DNA from: Gonapodya sp. JEL0774
Lineage: Eukaryota; Monoblepharomycota; Monoblepharidomycetes; Monoblepharidales; Gonapodyaceae
Direction of reading: 5' to 3'
Length of the DNA: 64,000 nucleotides
NCBI GenBank assembly: GCA_027604505.1
Contig: JADIIX010000016.1
Location: forward strand, 1 to 64,000
Part shown: positions 35,251 through 49,778 of the stretch, one piece after another
How positions within the stretch are numbered: the first letter of the stretch is position 1
Layout of the letters: the number at the start of each line of letters is the position of its first letter
Notes under the pieces: model-generated
Databases searched by the model: none
What the model saw: the letters and a program-made list of their open reading frames with translations, nothing else
What the model was told of the DNA's origin: nothing
Position numbers and translations under genes: made by a program

Positions 35251-36677
35251 TTAGTTGTCACCTGTGACGAGCTCGAGCTCCAGAAAATTAGGGTGTACAA
35301 GTTCGGTGTAAAGCAATCGTCTTAATGCCTCGACAACAAACTTTTCAATCTTTCCAACGTTTTTGAGGACAGCTGGTGGAAGGACATAAATTTGAGCAGA
35401 CAAAGCGACATGAATCACAATGTGGTGAGTGTGGTGATATGACGAACAATTGCCAAGATACCTTGTCTCCCTTTATCACCAACTTCTGAATCTATGGAAA
35501 CATCTTCAAGAAACCTAATATCACGCAAGAGCTAAATCAGATGAAACGGACGTAGTCACGAGAGGCTTACCGGTCTTTTGGTGCCGGCGTCTTAAAGCAA
35601 AAGCATATTCGGTCACCCAGATAAGAAACAAGGGCGACGGCTGCAAGTGCGGGAGAAGTGCATGAACAACCATTTGATTGAATACTCGGATAATGCATAC
35701 GAACCACTCAACGAGAATCCCGTCAATGTCATGTGTATCGGTAGTGTCATAAAGCCGGGTGTCGGATGGTGGATGATGAGTTCAGTTTGGATTTCTAATC
35801 GCATGTTGCCTGAATACTGGAGGTCAAGTTCCAACTGAGTATCCCAGGGGCCCTTCAGGGCATCAGCAGCAATTTGCATCGAGCTGTGAGAATTACCACC
35901 AAGATCGTCTGCGTGTAGGCCGGCCAATTTGACCGTATCTTGACCAAATCTTGACGGGGTTTTCTCGAACGAGTTGAGGGAGGGGCTGTTGGGTATCGAG
36001 CTGCTATTCTCGCTGCGGACGCGAACGCGATCGTCAATTTCACTTCGTGGTACGTCTCCAGACGAGGAGGCAGTGGAAGGCACGGAGGTTGAAATTCTCG
36101 GTGGTGTGGTGTGCCCTGACTTTCCCCCGTTCAAACCGAGACCAGCTCCCCACCCCACACCCAGATTACTTGAGGTAGACCTTGGTAAAATGGTGGGCGA
36201 AGGGGGTGTGCCAAGTACTGGTCCGGAGACGACACTGACAGAGTCATCAATGAGAGCAGTGGTGTCTGCTCGGCCCAAGTCATCACGGTAAACGGGCGGG
36301 TTTCGTTTCCCACCTGGTCGCTCAGGAGGTGTGTTTGGGTTCGATATAGAGTCGTCGTAGTCAGGTACATAGAATTCGGGGAGGGGATCGGTCAGGTCTC
36401 GTATTATGACATCTGGAGGAACGCTTGAGAGCAATCGAGCAGGCGCGAGCCAGATTCAAGCCAATGTCCGAGGGTAGGTCCAAAACTGAATTTTCTCGCG
36501 GTGTGGGTAATAATGGACACATGGCCGAGTTCTCACCTCCCAAAATCGAACTGTCGGACTTCGATAGCCCCGATGAATGACGGTCTGTCAATGTTTCTGA
36601 AGTGTCCGTTGAGCCATTCTTTGAGCGACTCCGCAATCGATGGATCCAGCTTTTCCCAGTTTATGTCGAGACTCATT
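35251..36677 (-). CDS. MDM12: Mitochondrial distribution and morphology protein 12 (ERMES)
   Basis: Mdm12 is the SMP-domain lipid-transfer subunit of the ER-mitochondria encounter structure. The start at 36677 gives 'MSLDINWEKLDPSIAESLKE' and 'FIGAIEVRQFDFG', the conserved N-terminus. Next comes 'VPPDVIIRDLTDPLPEFYVP', then a disordered Ser/Pro-rich insert of about 150 residues (36.35-35.9 kb). The SMP core is 'GPWDTQLELDLQYSGNMRLE' and 'LIIHHPTPGFMTLPIHMTLT', followed by 'EYAFALRRRHQKTG'. The last exons are 'FLEDVSIDSEVGDKGRQ' and 'VLKNVGKIEKFVVEALRRLL', with stop at 35251. The disordered insert is longer than in yeast but typical of fungal Mdm12. It lies 121 bases downstream of the phosphoserine phosphatase stop on the same strand. 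Confidence 0.92.
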
Positions 36678-36798
36678 CCATAATGTGGCCACGACACGTC
36701 ATGACTGTGTTGCGCAAAACGCAACGTCTTGTGCCGAGCTCCTCGTTGGCAGCATTCAAACTTTCCGTACAATAATCTATTACTTTCTAAGGATTTCA

Positions 36799-39115
<2,317 letters not shown>

Positions 39116-39190
39116 TTTTCAAAGCATATGAATCAGAAACGTTGTTTTCGTGGTACTTGCTCACACAATGTGTTATCATCGTTCTAATTC

Positions 39191-42101
39191 TTACAGCAAC
39201 ATCACAAACGGATTCTCCATGTACTTCTTAAAAGCGTTCAACCATTGCGCGGCTACAGCTCCATCAACGACCTGCGAGCAACGTGAAGCAACCATTCTAT
39301 TAATGCACTCAAAATCACGACAATCAAGAGCTCACCCTGTGATCCGAACTCAACGTTACGTTCATACTGGACACTGTCACGAAACCCTTGGGCGCCGACT
39401 CGTTTGCCACAAGCTTTTGCTTACTCGCGCCGATTGCTAGAATTGCGGATTGGGGTGGGTTGATAATTGCTGTGAATTGCTCCACACCATACATTCCCAA
39501 GTTAGAAATGGTGAAGGTTCCACCCTGTAAATAAAATTTGTGAAGTTAAATTTGAATGTCTGGAACCAACACACCGCCCCCCGGCCGGCGCGGGGGGGGG
39601 GGGGGGGCGGGGGCGCCGGGGCGGCGGGCGGGGAGCGGGGGAGGGGGGAGGTGGGGGGGGGGGGGNNNNNNNNNNAATTTTGTATTTTCCACACTGTAAA
39701 TAAAATTTTTTTATTTAAATTTTTATTTTTTGAACAAACACACCGCCCCCCGAAACCCCCCTCCCCCCCCCCCCCCCCCCAAAAAAAAAAAAAAGTTCTT
39801 GGGGCCTTATTCAGAAAGCAGATCGTAAATCGCACCTGGAATTCATCCGGCTTGAGCTTGTTAGCTTTTGCCCGTCCTGCCAATTCTTTCACGGTATTGG
39901 AGATGCTTCCCAGACCCTTCACGTCAGCTCCCTTCACAATGGGAGTGATTAAACCAGACTCAGTGGCAACAGCTACTGAAATGTCAACATTGGTGAACCT
40001 TGGGATGGACAGTGGTGCGTGACCGGAATTAAAAGATGCTTTTGGGTATCTTCCATTACACTCAACGATTTCTAATACTCACTGGCGGATAAAGTCCCCC
40101 ATCCACGCTGAGTTGACGGCTGGCACATCCTTCAAAGCCAAGGCACTGGCTTTGATAATGAAGTCGTTGACGGACAACTTGTACTTGCCCACGGCTTGTG
40201 CGTTCAAAGTTTCCCGCAGCCTGAATACGCATGGTGTTAAGATGTCTTAAGAAATACACACAAGGCAACATCGCAGATTTAGGGTTACTCACTGGTTGAC
40301 TTTGTCCATTTCAACTTCCATGGTAACATAGTAGTGCGGCAATTCTGACTTCGACTGACTCAGACGTTGAGCGATAATCTTGCGGACTTGGCTCAAAGGA
40401 ATGTCAACGAACACGGCTCCCGAATGAGGAGCAGCAGGGGAGGCTGCGATAGGCGCAGCCCTCGGTACTGTCGAGGTCGGGGCAGGTACAGGGGTGGCTG
40501 AGTCATCGAGTCATTGCATGGACCAACAGAGAGGAATAAGGCTCACACGCACGAGATAACATTCGCATTCTGACACACCTGCGGGTTTTGGCACGAAAGT
40601 CTCAACGTCTGACTTTAAGATCCTCCCATTTGGCCCGGTTCCAGCAATCTGCGCCAAGTCAATACCCCTCTCCGCAGCAATCTTCTTCGCCACCGGACTG
40701 ACAAGCAGACGGCCACCATTGGGCACGGATACAGAATGAGCAACCGGCGCAGACACAGCGACGGTTGTAGAAGTGGCGGATGGCGAGGGGGTTGATGTCG
40801 AGGTCGACGGGGCGGGAGCCGGTGCTGGAGCCGGTGCACTAGCAGCCTCGCTAGTGTAATTCGCGAAATTTGGGAGGTCATCTTTATCAGTTATGAGGAT
40901 AGCGAGCGGCTGCACAATGATAATGGTGAGACAACTCGGAGCAGCACATAGTTATTCCGAGCCTGCATACCGTGCCGACCAAGACATCTTTGGTCCCATC
41001 AGAAATCAAGATCTTGGCCAAGTAGCCTTCGTCTTGACATTCGAAATCCATCTGTGCTTTGTCCGTTTCAATTTCCACCAGGACGTCCCCAGGGGCAATG
41101 GCGTCCCCTTCCTTCTTCTTCCATTGGCCAATGTTGCCTGAGGATGGATACAGCGCATGGATAGTTCAGAGGTTGAAACCCTTTTGGACGGTTTCGCAGG
41201 AAAACGACTGACCTTGGCTCATGGTCGGCGAAAGGGCTGGAAGACCGATGACAGTGTGAGGAGGGAAACTAGATTTGACAGGTGCTGCAGATACTGCGGG
41301 GTTTGTAGGTTGCGCTGGTGCAGCGGGCGCTGTGGGGGTGGGTGGCGGGGGCGCTGCTGCAGCGCCCGCTTCGTAATTGGCAAAGGCTGCAATGCTGCTT
41401 TCTTCTTCGACGACAACGCAAAGAGGCTAGCCAGGCGTTGTGTAATAATCAGCGAACAGGAGCGGCATCGATGAGCGGTTGATGCGAATGCTTACTTACT
41501 TTCCCAACCGGGACATCTTTTGCGCCTGAAGGGATGATAATCGCCGCGAGGTAACCGTCATCGGGAGCTTCAAGTTCCATCTAGAGCAATTCAGAATTTT
41601 GATACAAATTGGAAAAGGGGGATACGGTGATACCTGCGAAAGTGCGTTGGAGAAAGCTCAACTTTCAGCAAGAACACACCTGCGCCTTGTCTGTTTCGAT
41701 TTCAACAAGCACATCGCCCGTGGTAATCTTGTCACCAACACTTTTTTGCCAGTTTCCGACGTTTCCTATAATTTTTTGAAATTGATTATGAAGGAACAGA
41801 CACGCGTTAGAACTCTACCTTCTTTCACACTCTAAAACACGAAAGCCCACATACCCTGCGCCATAGTCGGGCTCATTGCCGGCAAATCAATGACTTTGTG
41901 TGGAGGAAGAGCTGGAATTTGTAGTTGGCATCCATCCAGAGGTTTGATGGGTACACAGCGAGTTCACAATTGAAGTTCACACCACTCACAGGCATAACCC
42001 CGTCGTGCTGAGAGGACCGCTGTTTTCTGAGCCCGCGAAAACGCTAATTGAGAAGCGTGGACAGGGTAATTTACGCCTGTTTTGTTCCTAAACGGACGCA
42101 T
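39191..42101 (-). CDS. LAT1: Pyruvate dehydrogenase E2, dihydrolipoamide acetyltransferase, with assembly gap
   Basis: E2 forms the core of the mitochondrial pyruvate dehydrogenase complex, moving acetyl groups from lipoamide to CoA. The start at 42101 gives a presequence ('[18 protein letters not shown]', 'ARRGYA'). Two lipoyl domains follow, each with the 'EIETDKAQ' lipoylation lysine (about 41.7 and 41.06 kb), separated by Ala/Pro linkers. The E1/E3-binding domain is '[20 protein letters not shown]' then '[16 protein letters not shown]' (40.7-40.6 kb). The catalytic domain contains '[20 protein letters not shown]', '[17 protein letters not shown]', '[20 protein letters not shown]' and '[20 protein letters not shown]' with the catalytic His. 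It ends 'ENPFVMLL', stop at 39191. Two lipoyl domains are more like animal E2 than yeast, which has one. The 10-N gap falls between 'KLKPDEFQ' and 'GGTFTISN', inside an intron, so the protein is likely complete. Confidence 0.93.
39575..39795. other. Assembly gap (10 N) with low-quality duplicated flanks
   Basis: Ns occupy 39666-39675. To the left is a run of nearly pure G with interspersed C (39583-39665). To the right is AT-rich sequence then C and A homopolymers (about 39760-39794). The sequence on either side is a degraded copy of the same text: 'ctgtaaataaaatt' and 'aacacaccgcccccc' occur on both sides. This looks like two contig ends that overlap but were not merged, with poor base calls around a G/C homopolymer. 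Confidence 0.85.
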
Positions 42102-42777
42102 TGTCGAGAAAGGCGGCGAAAATGTTCAGACCAAGACAGTCTCTCACACAACAGGCAAACGAGACTGCGAGGCGGAAACAGGAGCGTTTGCATTGAGGAC
42201 AGAGAAGTGTCTTGCAGCGACGCGAGAGACAGCAGCGCGAGGCAAATTAATTGCGGCTGCGTTGGAAGCGAGAGATAGCATTCTGTAAGGGTGCCGGGGA
42301 TTGGGGAGTGGCAGGGGCGCGCGGGAACGGAGGGAAAGCTAGCACAGGTATTGAATTAGGAAATGTGAAGTTTGAGTGGTTTTCCAAGAAGTAATCGGCG
42401 AGGGATCAGACAAGGATCAGAAAGGGGCCGGGACGATTGGGTGTCTGTCGGTGAGTTTCTTGTTTGCATGCCCAAAGTACTTCCGTTGACCCTGTGGTAA
42501 CAAATCCGATCAAGTGTGGCACTTTTACTTGGGTATAATAGGTTAGTAATGCTCTGAGACTTCGAATTCATTGGCCATATTCAATTATATAGAATCACAG
42601 ACACAACCACGACTCTCTCATGGCATCAAACAAGGTTGGCAACACGTTCTCGGAGTCTCTTGGGGTCTCGAGAGAAATCCAAACATTAATAAATGTAATT
42701 TCTTTGAGCTGGATGGGGGGGGCCAACTGCACTGGTATGTGCCCAACTGACACCCACTCAGACATAAGTATCTCCCC
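42102..42777. promoter_or_regulatory. Divergent upstream region of E2 and EMC10
   Basis: 676 bases between the two starts. Short plus-strand ORFs (42082-42288) overlap the E2 5' end and have no supporting features. The EMC10 side contains 'tcaattatatagaatc' (about 42580), a possible AT-rich core promoter. Nothing else is identified. Confidence 0.35.
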
Positions 42778-43618
42778 ATGAAACCGAGAATTCTCCTTGT
42801 GATCCTGCTCCTCCTTCCTTTAATCCGTGCTGAACGGACCCTCGACCTCTTTGTCCGCCCCGAGTCATCCACCTCTCTCGTCCACCGTGGCTCCGTTCTC
42901 CTGACAGGTCTCGAACCCAGCAACCGCGCAGCCGCACGCTTCGAAGAGGCCTCTAAAGATGTCGAGCAGCCCACAAGTGGGCTTATTGTGGCGGTTTTGA
43001 AGGACGAGGAAACTGGAGAGGAGTGGACGTCGAGAGTCAAAGCTGTGAGTGTGTCAGCTCAATCAGCAGCCTCGTTTCATCAATGACTTCATCATTCAAT
43101 TGCACGATTCTCTACTTGAAATGGGGGTCAAACCGCCTCATTTTCATCGATCCATCGACGACCCTCAGTGCGCTACCACAAAGCCCGAACAGGCTGTCAT
43201 CCACATCGACAGCGAAGGCCAAGTTTACCACTTTGATTTCTACCTTGAGTGTAAGGCAAAGTCCTCGAAGGTAGGAACTCTTCCTTGCCCAAGGGACTGC
43301 ACGTGGCATTCCGGTGTGTTCACCACAACGAACTCCCGCACTGGGATTCCGCAGGTCCGCACCAACTTTACGGTTCTTCGTCCTGCTGAAGGTGCTCGAC
43401 CCCGCTATCATCGCCTGGAGGAGGTAGAAAAGGAAGAGGAGAAAAAGAAAGCTGAAAAGGAGGGCACCTTCTTTCAGAAGTACTGGATTTACATCGTGCC
43501 AATGGTCGTGTTGTTGCTCGTGTCCGGTGGTGGAGATGAGCAACCAGCTGGCGCGGGCGGCGGTAGACCGGCAGGAGGTGGGGGTGGAGGAGGAGGAGGT
43601 GGTGGGGCTCGCCGATGA
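42778..43618 (+). CDS. EMC10: ER membrane protein complex subunit 10
   Basis: EMC10 is a luminal/membrane subunit of the EMC insertase. Exons 42778-43044, 43070-43270 and 43355-43618 give 243 aa. The first intron is only 25 bases as drawn, so an alternative acceptor is possible. A signal peptide is clear ('MKPRILLVILLLLPLIRAE'). The luminal beta-sandwich includes 'RGSVLLTGL', 'FINDFIIQLHDSLLEMGV' and 'YHFDFYLECKAKSSK'. An acidic/Lys linker leads to the single transmembrane helix 'YWIYIVPMVVLLLVSGG'. A cytosolic tail of Gly follows, with an 11-Gly run ending 'ARR', as in animal EMC10. It is convergent with ALG5, with 231 bases between stops. Confidence 0.88.
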
Positions 43619-43849
43619 CCGTTCACTTGAGATATCACTCTCGCCCTATTGGAGCCTACGTTGCATGAATTGTACAGATACAGTAATTGCATGGTACAGT
43701 CGGCTGAGCTTCACGCTGCCTACACGGTTATCAATAGTTTTTCAATATGGAGCATGTGAGGTAATGGAGGCATGCCGGCGCTCGCTGATTCCCGTCAGGA
43801 TTGTGAGGTGGTTCTCAATTTAGTTCATGTCATGACAGGAGGCGAGCAC

Positions 43850-45690
43850 TCATTCCGATCGCCGCGCACGCTTCTTCTTTCCAGCCGTCGTTGTCAAGCT
43901 GGACATAGCAGCTTTGGGCACTTTCCAGAACCCAAAGGTGTAATTTGTCCGAATGACCAAGAGGTCCAGAGCCATCTGGATTGAATCCTGGGCGAGAGAC
44001 ATTTTGGAGCCCTTTGGCGATGGGACGGTCGAAAAACAAACACAAGGGTGAGCAAGTGAGAACCCCCGGTCCATCAAAATCAGCCATCATGGTGACGCCC
44101 TACGCACTGGAACTTCGTGCCAACTGATAGCGACTTCTTTCACCTGTATCCCCAGATATTCCGCCATCATGATCAATTCCACATCGAAGATCCATCCTTC
44201 AACATGCACCGAAGGGAATATTTCCTTGGCGGCAGCACGGGTGAAGAGCTTGAATCCACATTGGGTGTCGGCGATGTGGGAAATTCCAAGGATTTTGAGA
44301 TACGTGTGAAAGCAGTACATGAGAAGATTTCGAAGGAAGGAGCGCTGGGGTTGGGGTGGGGGTTGGAAGGGATGACGGGGCACATGGGTCCGCCAAGATA
44401 TGTGGAATGGTTGTGGAATGTCATTTCAATGTGGGACAATGAACCCAGAACATTCACAGCAACCATAACAACCCACCTTGACCACCACATCTGTTTTCAC
44501 TAGGTGTGCTCTCGACCCAACGGTCACCGCCCTCCCCCGCGGATCAGACTCGGCAGCGTCCCGCGCAGCGGACAAGAGCAGTTCGAGGTCCTCAAAGCGG
44601 GCAGCGTCGTCGGCGTCGGCAAACATAATGTAGGAGCCCCGGGAGTGTAGGAATCCCTGATGTGGTGGGGGGGTGGGGTGGAGGGGACAAACGGGTTCGG
44701 GGAATGGGGTGGAGGATTGTGAATCAAAAACAGAAATGCAAAACCGGGGCCAAGAAAAACACGGAAGACAAGGACCAAGGCCAACGTGGAACAAGTGACC
44801 TCACTAAGCGCTTGATTCGCAACATATTCTTTCCCGCCAATCTCGTGAGATAGGTAACTCCTTAATGTGGACATAACCATCACCCCCTGCTCACCCACTC
44901 CTCAAGCCCCAATAGCACCCTTGGCTCATCTTGCGCACATGCTCCCACTCACCTGCATAACGGCCCCTCCCTTGCCCCGATTCCTCTCAAACGTGAGCAC
45001 TCGAATGTGGGGTGAATTCAGCTTCGCGGCAACTTGGAGCGTGCAAGCTGACGTTTCATCCCGACTGCCATCGTCCACGACCAAGATTTCGTACGAGGTG
45101 ATGGGGACAAGGTTGGGTGCTGGTGTCGGTCCAGATACGTGGCCGTTTGCGCTGCCGCTCCCGTTCGATCGTACGCTCGTTCCAACAGATGCGGAGGTTT
45201 TTCCGGCTAAGGATGTGGATTGCTTCACGCGCGCCTCCAGGTAGCGGTGCATGTGCTCGAGCGTTGCGGGAAGTCTCTGCTCCTCATTGTAAGAGGGCAC
45301 CACGACAGAGAGTGTGACTTCCGCCGGGTCTTTACGGACATCTGTGAGGGGTTTTCGTCGCCATGCGGCTTGGGGGAGGAGGGTGATGCGATCGGGGGAG
45401 GGAATGGTGGAGGTTGGCGGTACATTGTCGGCGGATTCCTCCCCCGACTTTGACCTGGTCTGTCGTCGGCGGGTGGGTTTTGTCGCCGAGTCGACTGATG
45501 ATGACGAGCGGGTGTTTGTAAGGGCTTCCAGCGCGTCCGGTCCTGGTAATGCGGAGTCCAAGTCTGCAAACGTGAGCTCCGACGGTAGGGGCTCGCGGGG
45601 GTCTTTTGAGAGCACGGCACGAAGAATGGAAAAGGAGACGAGTGCGAAGACAAGGAGGGACACAAGGATCAGAGCGATTTCGGACGGCAT
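43850..45690 (-). CDS. ALG5: Dolichyl-phosphate beta-glucosyltransferase
   Basis: ALG5 makes dolichyl-P-glucose from UDP-glucose on the ER membrane for N-glycan assembly. The start at 45690 is followed by a signal anchor ('[18 protein letters not shown]'). A disordered insert of about 75 residues precedes the GT2 domain: '[20 protein letters not shown]', then a second insert rich in Ser/Gly, '[16 protein letters not shown]', '[19 protein letters not shown]', '[19 protein letters not shown]' (the DAD metal site) and 'VGSRAHL'. Next are '[20 protein letters not shown]', '[20 protein letters not shown]', '[16 protein letters not shown]' and '[11 protein letters not shown]', ending 'KKKRARRSE' at 43850. 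Introns interrupt at about 44.9, 44.5 and 44.1 kb. The two inserts make it longer than the yeast enzyme. Confidence 0.93.
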
Positions 45691-47459
45691 CGATTAAATT
45701 TGGATGCTCGCTGGCATTGTGGGCATTCAGCCCATGCCACGGGGGAAGAGGGTGCCCCCTCATATGTTGGTTGGAAGGAGGGTCCCTTCTCCACATTTCC
45801 TGGACCAGAACGATCATATAAATTCAAATTGCCACAGGATCTCCCCATCACTGCTTCTGCGGTAATTCAAAAGTCACGAAAATGCCGTTTCCGCGCTCCC
45901 CTTGCCACTCCGATCGTCTTTCGATCTCTTTCCCTTGCTCACACCATCAAATTCCCCTGTAGTGTTCGCTGCACTACGTTACTGCGGAATCGCGGAATGC
46001 GACTGGGGTTTCCGTCACTCAAATATATATATCAATGAAATCTACCAGCTGATTCTTTTTGATGCAATCGGGAAGGTCTCCTGCGTTGTAAAGATTCAAC
46101 TTGCCCAGCTGTTGCAAATCACGGAAAGTTGCAAGGAGTCAAGGCAACAGAATTGCATTTGCAGCAATGAAGTCTACATGAAGTCTACATCTGCTGACTC
46201 TGCGCTCACTTTTGAAAGTGTCAAATCCACAGTGAGCACGCAAATGAAAATGTTGGTCGTTTGTCTATGATCCCAGACTTGACCGGTCAATTCAACGAAC
46301 GCATTTTGTGCTTTTCACTGCAGTAACTTTCCACTCACCCTCCCACCATTTCAAAGCTTCCTTAGAAAGAGGATGTGTGTACATGCCGCACGCGATACAA
46401 GGGAAGCGCAAACGGAAAAGGGAAGCACATACTCTGTGAAAGTTCGTATCACGTTGATTATGAGTGGTTACTTCATCGCACTCGATGTGGTGATTCAACT
46501 CCACTGCGTATGGATAAAATCGTTCATCCGGCAGACCTCTTTGTTTGGAACATGCGATAGAGGTCTGCAGAGAATTCACATGGAGGCCGCGGAACACCAA
46601 AATTCAAATGTAGCCATTCAATACACTACGGCATGTACTGATGGTGTCCTACACGCTATCAGAGCACTCCTTGACTCTGTGTATTTGTGCTACTCGCAGA
46701 TTCATCGCCGTTGTGGATGGAGCTGTAAATGATTTGGCGTTTGTTCGAGACGGATATGTATCATGGCCACCTTTTGCGTACTGGCTAATAGCCACCAGTG
46801 GCACCCAGCCCGCATTCCCGAATGTCCTTGGGCTTGTAACGTAAATTAACGTCATTGATACTTTTTATGCATGAGCTTTTACCCAGATCAGTCCCTGCAA
46901 AATACCTCGTGTCGCGCAAGAGAATTCCGCTTCTCACACCGCAAGTTGCCCGCGCTTACCTCCAAGTGGCTTTGATTCCATCACGTCAGAGTCACGACGC
47001 AGTACCCTCACTATTTGTAACCTCCTTGCGTCGTGAACATGACAATGGACTATCTGGCACACTTGCGCGTTTCCCGTTCTCAATGCACAGTACTCACAAC
47101 CAAGGTTGCTTTGCAGATAATATTTATCATGTCTGTAATGACTTGTGAGCAAAACACCGTCTGGGGTCAGTCTTGTCTACCAGAAATGTGGCGCGCGGGA
47201 GTGTGCACAACCTCCGTCCTCCACCACAGAGACATTCATCCATCGATCGAGTCCCGTTCACGTCCACCCCCACACCGGTTGGTTTTCTGATTTGAAGCAC
47301 TGGGCGAATCTGCGGATCTGGACAGAGGACTCATTCACGTTCCCCTGACCGTCTGTCCCCTACTTCCTTCGTACTGCCCCACTCGGACTCGCATTCCTCC
47401 CTTTCCCACTCTTTGTTTCCGCCCATTCACGTTGTTGAAACTCTGTTCCAGTTCCAGCC
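45691..47459. other. 1.77-kb region without a recognised gene
   Basis: The longest stretch in the window without a recognised gene, between the divergent ALG5 and eS4 starts. ORFs up to 122 codons occur on both strands (for example plus 45902-46270 and 46373-46732, minus 46292-46600), but none shows a domain, long hydrophobic segment or consistent splicing. An 'atatatatat' run is at about 46023. The last 110 bases before eS4 are strongly pyrimidine-rich, typical of ribosomal protein promoters. A lineage-specific or noncoding gene cannot be excluded. Confidence 0.4.
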
Positions 47460-48978
47460 ATGGCCGTAAGTCTTCCCTCTTGCTGTACCACCTATCCTGG
47501 TGGTGGTCTGACACCCCCTTGTCCTCCAATCCTCTCTAGAGAGGACCAAAGAAGCACTTGAAGCGTCTTGCAGCACCCAAGCACTGGATGCTTGACAAGC
47601 TCACTGGTACATGGGCACCTAGGCCGAGGTGAGAATTCGGCGCTGGTGGAGAAGAAGCTGGAGGAAGATTGGGAGGACAGGGAGGACTTGGAGGATACGA
47701 GTCCGAGACAGGAGGGCTGATGGAGGACACCTCGCCCCGATTCAGTCACAGAGTGGTGATTCGGAGGTTTAACCAGCAAATCGATGGAACACATCCGGGA
47801 TTCTGGTCCGACGAAGACTGCACTCTCCACCGTGGGCATCTGGCACCAAGTCGTGACCCTTTGTTTTCACCCTACCCCCACCCAGCACCGGTCCTCACAA
47901 GCTCCGCGAATCTCTCCCCCTCATGGTTTTCCTCCGTAACCGTCTCAAGTACGCTCTTACTGGCCGTGAGGTGACTCAGATTACCATGCAAAGGCTCGTC
48001 AAGGTGGACGGAAAGGTCCGCACTGACCAAACTTACCCCGCCGGTTTCATGGGTGAGTTGACTTGGGTGTCAGTGAGGTCTGAGGTGGCCTTCGTAGCAG
48101 TGTGATGTGTTCTTGTGGGATGCGAGTCTCTAAGCACAACTGTGGTGCGGGGCGGTAAAATCACTTTCGACGATTCTCATGTTTCTACCCAATCCCACAA
48201 AGACGTCATCACCATCGAGCGCACTGGTGAGAACTTCCGTCTCCTTTACGACACCAAGGGTCGGTTTGTCATCCACCGCATCACCGCTGACGAGGCCAAG
48301 GTGAGCCAGGAACGACAGCCCGAGCTTCAAAACAATGAAATGGATCATGTCTCAATCTCAATCTCCATGTTTGGTCACTTATTGATCTTTAGTACAAGCT
48401 CGGCAAGGTGAAACGCGTCGAGCTCGGATCGAAGAAGTGAGTCGGTCACTCCGGTGCGCTCCACCTTGAATACAAAATCCTAACTCTTTATTCCCCCCGC
48501 ACTCCAGCATCCCCTACCTCGTCACGCACGACGGCCGCACCATCCGCTACCCTGACCCTGACATCAAGGTCAACGACACCGTCAAAATCGACCTCGCGAC
48601 TGGCAAAATCCTCGACTTTGTCAAATTCGAGCCCGGTCAAATGGTGTACATCACCGGCGGCCGTAACCAGGGCCGTATCGGTACCATTGTCAGCAGGGAG
48701 AGGCACCACGGAGGGTTTGACATTTGCCACATCAAGGACTCGCGAGACCACGCGTTTGCGACCCGGATTGGCAACGTGTTTGTGATTGGAAAGACGAAGG
48801 AGCTGATTAGCTTGCCCAAGGGTCAGTGTGCTGGAAGTGTGGTCATTCTTGACCCGCCTCCCGGGTCAATGAGTTTGCCTCACACTCGTTCTTCCTCCCC
48901 TTTACAGGCAAGGGTGTCAAGCTCAGCATCACCGAGGAGCGCGACCAGAGGCGCCAGAAGGCTGGCCTTGCGGTCTAA
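47460..48978 (+). CDS. RPS4: 40S ribosomal protein S4 (eS4)
   Basis: A component of the small ribosomal subunit. The first exon is only six bases (47460-47465, Met-Ala), followed by a GTAAGT intron. Exon 2 then reads '[20 protein letters not shown]' and 'LTGTWAPRP', and a roughly 250-base intron joins it to '[20 protein letters not shown]'. The remaining exons give '[20 protein letters not shown]', '[11 protein letters not shown]', '[20 protein letters not shown]', '[14 protein letters not shown]', '[20 protein letters not shown]', the KOW block '[20 protein letters not shown]', and the end '[20 protein letters not shown]' plus Val, stop at 48976-48978. At least six introns in about 1.5 kb. 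Every eS4 block is present in order. Confidence 0.97.
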
Positions 48979-49778
48979 ATTGTGTGTTGTCGTTTTGGGC
49001 TGTGGTTGCGGTTGTGATGGTGATTGTGTTGTGGGGGGGTTTGAGGTATGGCTGGTGTACTACTGGTGACGTAGCTAGCCAAATTGCACATAAGATTTAC
49101 AAATTGGCGGGCTGGAGTAAGCGGAGATGAGCGCCCCGGAGAGGATCATGTAAGCCTTCTTCATCTGAAATGGCTTTCCCGTTCTTCGCAGAAACCGCCG
49201 GGAGTCGTTCGTGGTTCCACGTATTCGAACTTCTCAACCAGGAGTGCCGGCGGGACCAATTTTAGGTCCCGCTCTGGATTCACAACTCTGTCAGTGGCAT
49301 CCTGATTCGCATAGAGCAGGCAGAAAGTCCACTCTTTAGACGATCACGCTTGAGCTGTACGTTTTTTTTAGTGCGAAGTATCACATACGCCAGTTCCATG
49401 GTACTATTTCGGGGTGCGCGTCAAGTCGCCAACAGCCATCTTCCACCAATTTTTCAATCCCTAGACACTGCCGCCATCCAGGTAAAATACATAGGCGAAT
49501 GCACATTGCACCCAGTGCATTAAGCTCCTCTGGCGCCGGGCTCTGAGGGCCGACTGTGATCCGCGGTAGGGACCTTTAAGAATTACAGAACGGCATGGAA
49601 CCCTTATGAGTACAAAGCAGCGTCATATTTTGGCTGTGCATGTTACAGGGTCTAGGAAACTAGAAGTGTGTGCCCAACAGCTGCCCTTGCTCCAGATCCC
49701 GCATTCTCAAGAAACATCCTCTGATTTGAGCTCATATCACAGTATCGAAGCTCGAACGAGCTTAGCTCCTTCGCTACG
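48979..49778. other. Intergenic region between eS4 and CTF18
   Basis: 800 bases with only short ORFs on both strands. It should hold the eS4 3' UTR and the CTF18 promoter. A 'ttttttta' run is at about 49361. I see no tRNA-like fold or repeat. Confidence 0.4.

Noticed and set aside
39437-39937. ORFs on both strands that read through the N gap
   Set aside because: They consist of Gly- or Pro-only runs from G/C homopolymers plus unknown residues and lie in an E2 intron.
42048-42288. Plus-strand ORFs near the E2 start
   Set aside because: They overlap the E2 presequence exon in antisense and have no family resemblance.
43489-43692. Poly-Pro minus-strand ORF
   Set aside because: Antisense of the EMC10 poly-Gly tail.
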